In this document: one piece after another, positions 4,959 through 6,613 of the stretch
How the letters are laid out: every line of letters begins with the position of its first letter
How positions within the stretch are numbered: the stretch's first letter is position 1
Origin: Pseudolabrys sp.
GTDB lineage: Bacteria > Pseudomonadota > Alphaproteobacteria > Rhizobiales > Xanthobacteraceae
Assembly: GCA_026125925.1 (NCBI GenBank)
Contig: JAHCKF010000207.1
Location: 1 to 6,613 of the forward strand
DNA length: 6,613 bases
Direction of reading: 5' to 3'
Notes under the pieces: model-generated
What the model saw: the letters and a program-made list of their open reading frames with translations, nothing else
What the model was told of the DNA's origin: nothing
Database searches by the model: none
Position numbers and translations under genes: made by a program

Positions 4959-5300
4959 ATGAAGCAGTGGAACGACCATCTCAACGAGATCAAGTCGCTG
5001 ATGCGCACCATGCGCAGCGACAAGCCCGACGTGATGAAAGCCTTCTCCGGCCTGGCGCAGGCGGCGCTGACGCCGCAGGCGCTCGACGTGAAGACCAAGG
5101 AACTGATCGCGCTCGGCATCTCGGTGGCGATCCGCTGCGACGACTGTATCGGCTTTCACGTCAAGGCGGCGCTCGAGCATGGCGCGACGCGCGAGGAAGT
5201 CACCGAGGCGCTCGGCATGGCGATCTACATGGGCGCCGGGCCGTCGGTGATGTATGCCACGCATGCGCTCGAGGCCTACGAGCAGTTCAAGGCGGTGTAA
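4959..5300 (+). CDS. AhpD-like carboxymuconolactone decarboxylase family protein
   Basis: This is a 113-residue, mostly helical, cytoplasmic protein of the CMD/AhpD family. Its centre has the AhpD proton-relay pattern: Glu48, the redox motif Cys60-Asp-Asp-Cys63, and His67. The spacings (12 from Glu to first Cys, 4 from second Cys to His) equal those of AhpD, so a thiol-dependent peroxidase or disulfide-reductase activity is more likely than ring-lactone decarboxylation. Small CMD proteins of this size usually form trimers or hexamers. The ATG at 4959 is chosen because GAGG (4947-4950) lies eight bases upstream. An FNR/FixK box 52 bases upstream points to oxygen-limited expression. The OYE-type gene follows on the same strand after 117 bases. 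No AhpC-type peroxiredoxin or dihydrolipoyl partner is visible, so the reductant and substrate are unknown. Confidence 0.88.
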   Translation: MKQWNDHLNEIKSLMRTMRSDKPDVMKAFSGLAQAALTPQALDVKTKELIALGISVAIRCDDCIGFHVKAALEHGATREEVTEALGMAIYMGAGPSVMYATHALEAYEQFKAV

Positions 5301-5349
5301 CCGCGCTGCGTCAGGCACCTTTTTGAAACCGACTATAGTTGCGATGGCT

Positions 5350-5369
5350 GGCGCGTTGCGCATCGCGCC
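5350..5369. other. Hairpin between the AhpD-like and OYE genes
   Basis: GGCGCG (5350-5355) pairs with CGCGCC (5364-5369) around eight bases. No T-run follows, so it is unlikely to terminate fully. If the two genes share a transcript it could act as an mRNA stabiliser or attenuate OYE expression. The surrounding 117-base gap also holds a TATAGT at 5334-5339 with no -35 at proper spacing, so a separate OYE promoter is possible but not shown. Confidence 0.3.
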
Positions 5370-5417
5370 CGAGGCACCATTTTCGAGGCGGGGGCTTTGC
5401 AACCGCTCGAGGATGCC

Positions 5418-6503
5418 ATGTCGCTTTTCTCCAAGGCCACGCTTGGCCCGCTGACCCTGCAAAACCATCTCGTCATGGCGCCGCTCACGCGCAGCCGCGC
5501 CACCGGCAACATTCCGAACGAATTGATGGCCGAATATTACGCGCAGCGCGCGGGCCTTGGCCTTCTCATCACCGAAGGCACCTCACCGTCGCCGAACGGG
5601 CTCGGCTATGCGCGCATTCCCGGCATCTACTCGGCCGAGCAGGTCGCAGGCTGGAAGAAGGTCACCGACGCCGTGCACGCCAAGGGTGCGAAGATCTTTG
5701 TGCAACTGATGCATACCGGACGCATCGCGCATCCGCTCAATCTGCCGGCCGGCGCCAAAGTGGTCGCGCCGTCGGCCGTCGCCGCCGCAGGCCAGATGTA
5801 CACCGACGCCGAAGGCATGAAGGATCATCCGGTGCCGCACGCCTTCACCGCGGCCGAACTCGCGGCGACGCGCGATGAATATGTCACCGCGGCCAAGAAC
5901 GCGGTTGCCGCCGGCTTCGACGGCATCGAACTGCACGCCGCCAACGGCTACTTGCTCGAGCAGTTCATCCGCCCGAACTCGAACACTCGTACCGACAAAT
6001 ACGGCGGTTCCATTGAGAACCGCGCTCGCTTCGTCATCGAGGTCGCGGAAGCGACCGCCGCCGCGATCGGCAAGGACAAGGTCGGCATCCGCCTGTCGCC
6101 TTACGGCGTGTTCAACGACATGCCGCTCTATCCGGAGATGGAAGCCGACTACACCTATCTTGCCGGCAAGCTCAACGAGGTCGGGCTCGTCTACGTCCAT
6201 CTCGTCGATCATTCGCCGCAGGGCGCCCCGGACGTGCCGGCTTCGATCAAGCGGACGTTCCGCAACAAGTTCAAGCGTACGCTGATCCTGTCGGGCGGCT
6301 ACGACGCCAAGAGCGCCGAGGCCGATCTCGCCGCCGGCAAGGCCGACTTGATCGCGGTGGGCCGGCCGATCCTCGCCAACCCGGACCTGATCGCGCGCTG
6401 GAAGGCCGATGCGGCGCTGAACGTGCCGGACGCCAGCACCTTCTATACGCCGGGGCCAAAGGGCTACACCGACTATCCGATCCTGGCCAAGCAGGCAGCC
6501 TGA
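5418..6503 (+). CDS. Old Yellow Enzyme family alkene reductase (NemA/OYE type, FMN)
   Basis: This 361-residue FMN-dependent, NAD(P)H-using ene-reductase would reduce activated C=C bonds such as enones, quinones or maleimides; relatives also reduce nitrate esters. It is full length. Landmarks are MAPLTRSRA (20-28) with Thr24 near the flavin, QLMHTGR (96-102), the active-site HAANGY (173-178) with substrate-binding His173 and Asn176 and proton donor Tyr178, TDKYGGSIENRARF (192-205), Arg225, LSGGYD (291-296) and the phosphate-binding VGRPILANPDL (314-324). The His/Asn pair and this tail place it in the classical OYE/NemA class rather than the thermophilic-like YqjM class. No signal peptide is seen, so it is cytoplasmic. 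The ATG at 5418 gives the normal family N-terminus; GAGGA (5409-5413) is rather close at four bases. A TTG at 5397 would add seven atypical residues. A strong terminator follows from 6540. Confidence 0.92.
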   Translation: MSLFSKATLGPLTLQNHLVMAPLTRSRATGNIPNELMAEYYAQRAGLGLLITEGTSPSPNGLGYARIPGIYSAEQVAGWKKVTDAVHAKGAKIFVQLMHTGRIAHPLNLPAGAKVVAPSAVAAAGQMYTDAEGMKDHPVPHAFTAAELAATRDEYVTAAKNAVAAGFDGIELHAANGYLLEQFIRPNSNTRTDKYGGSIENRARFVIEVAEATAAAIGKDKVGIRLSPYGVFNDMPLYPEMEADYTYLAGKLNEVGLVYVHLVDHSPQGAPDVPASIKRTFRNKFKRTLILSGGYDAKSAEADLAAGKADLIAVGRPILANPDLIARWKADAALNVPDASTFYTPGPKGYTDYPILAKQAA

Positions 6504-6539
6504 CCGTTACGTCGGACTGGTCAACAAAGAGCATCCGCG

Positions 6540-6588
6540 CCCTGGAGCTCTCGCTTTGACAAAATCAAAGCGGGAGCTCCAGGGTTTT
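6540..6588 (+). terminator. Strong rho-independent terminator after the OYE gene
   Basis: The 20-base arm at 6540-6559 (begins CCCTGGAGCTC) pairs with the 20-base arm at 6565-6584 (ends GAGCTCCAGGG). All positions pair, with one G-T wobble at 6551/6573, around a five-base loop CAAAA. Four T residues follow at 6585-6588. The hairpin lies 36 bases after the OYE stop codon and would end the rightward transcript. There is no T-run on the other side, so it should work in one direction. The T-run is short, but the stem is unusually long. Confidence 0.85.
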
Positions 6589-6613
6589 GCTTTGACGCGT
6601 TTTCTTCACGCGA
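6589..6613. repeat. Left end of a probable dispersed intergenic repeat (cut by window edge)
   Basis: The last 25 bases read GCTTTGACGCG, then TTTTCTTCACGCGA. CGCGT (6596-6600) and ACGCG (6608-6612) form a small inverted repeat. I recall this word order from many intergenic regions of Bradyrhizobium-like genomes, where it continues into a matching GAAAACGC arm. That identification is from memory, and the diagnostic second half lies outside the window. GCTTTGAC here also repeats 6553-6560 within the terminator, so terminator and repeat may belong to one element. Confidence 0.5.

Noticed and set aside
5324..5339. TTGAAA and TATAGT as a sigma-70 promoter for the OYE gene
   Set aside because: The two hexamers are only four bases apart, far from the 16-18 needed, and no other -35 lies at the right distance from TATAGT.
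6556..6568. TTGA-CAAAA-TCAA as a second FNR/FixK box
   Set aside because: The spacer is five bases instead of six, and the sequence is fully explained as the loop and top of the terminator stem.
1..6613. tRNA, rRNA, CRISPR array, insertion sequence, toxin-antitoxin or phage genes
   Set aside because: No cloverleaf, repeat-spacer array, transposase or integrase motif, or small paired toxin-antitoxin genes could be recognised on either strand.

Overview
The window comes from a GC-rich alphaproteobacterium, most likely Hyphomicrobiales of the Bradyrhizobium/Rhodopseudomonas/Xanthobacteraceae type. Three things point there: strong G/C bias at third codon positions; a divergent pair of an IalB-family gene and cytochrome oxidase coxB, an arrangement I recall from that group; and the first bases of an intergenic repeat at the right edge that I recall as common in Bradyrhizobium-like genomes. 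No rRNA, tRNA, CRISPR array, transposase or integrase is visible.

Layout. (1) 1-171, minus: the first 57 codons of coxB (cytochrome c oxidase subunit II), which runs off the left edge. (2) 172-611: a 440-base divergent control region holding a three-unit 12-bp repeat, two small palindromes and three GC-rich hairpins. (3) 612-3493, plus: four closely spaced genes with gaps of 23, 35 and 22 bases. They encode an exported IalB-family protein, a single-domain asparaginase-like protein, a threonine/serine-dehydratase-like PLP enzyme and a 2-keto-4-pentenoate-hydratase-like protein of the FAH fold. (4) 3561-4649, minus and convergent: a Tat-exported TRAP transporter substrate-binding protein that closely resembles Rhodobacter TakP, a 2-oxo-acid binder; no TRAP membrane subunits are present. 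(5) 4650-4958: a 309-base divergent control region that is unusually A/T-rich in part and contains a perfect FNR/FixK box. (6) 4959-6503, plus: an AhpD-like carboxymuconolactone decarboxylase family protein and an Old Yellow Enzyme alkene reductase, followed by a strong hairpin terminator. (7) The right edge enters the dispersed repeat.

How the genes may work together (inference). The plus-strand cluster contains two potential ammonia-releasing enzymes: an amidase-like protein and a PLP dehydratase that would give a 2-oxo acid. They are followed by an enzyme from a family that acts on 2-oxo or 2-hydroxy-dienoic acids. The convergent TakP-like receptor would capture 2-oxo acids in the periplasm, so a small 2-oxo-acid/amino-acid module is plausible. 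The AhpD-like protein and the OYE form a separate redox or electrophile-handling pair. The FNR/FixK box lies about 60 bases upstream (centre to start codon) of the AhpD-like gene, which suggests low-oxygen induction. That box is the clearest regulatory signal in the window. All gene families here are known; the possible novelty is in their grouping and control.
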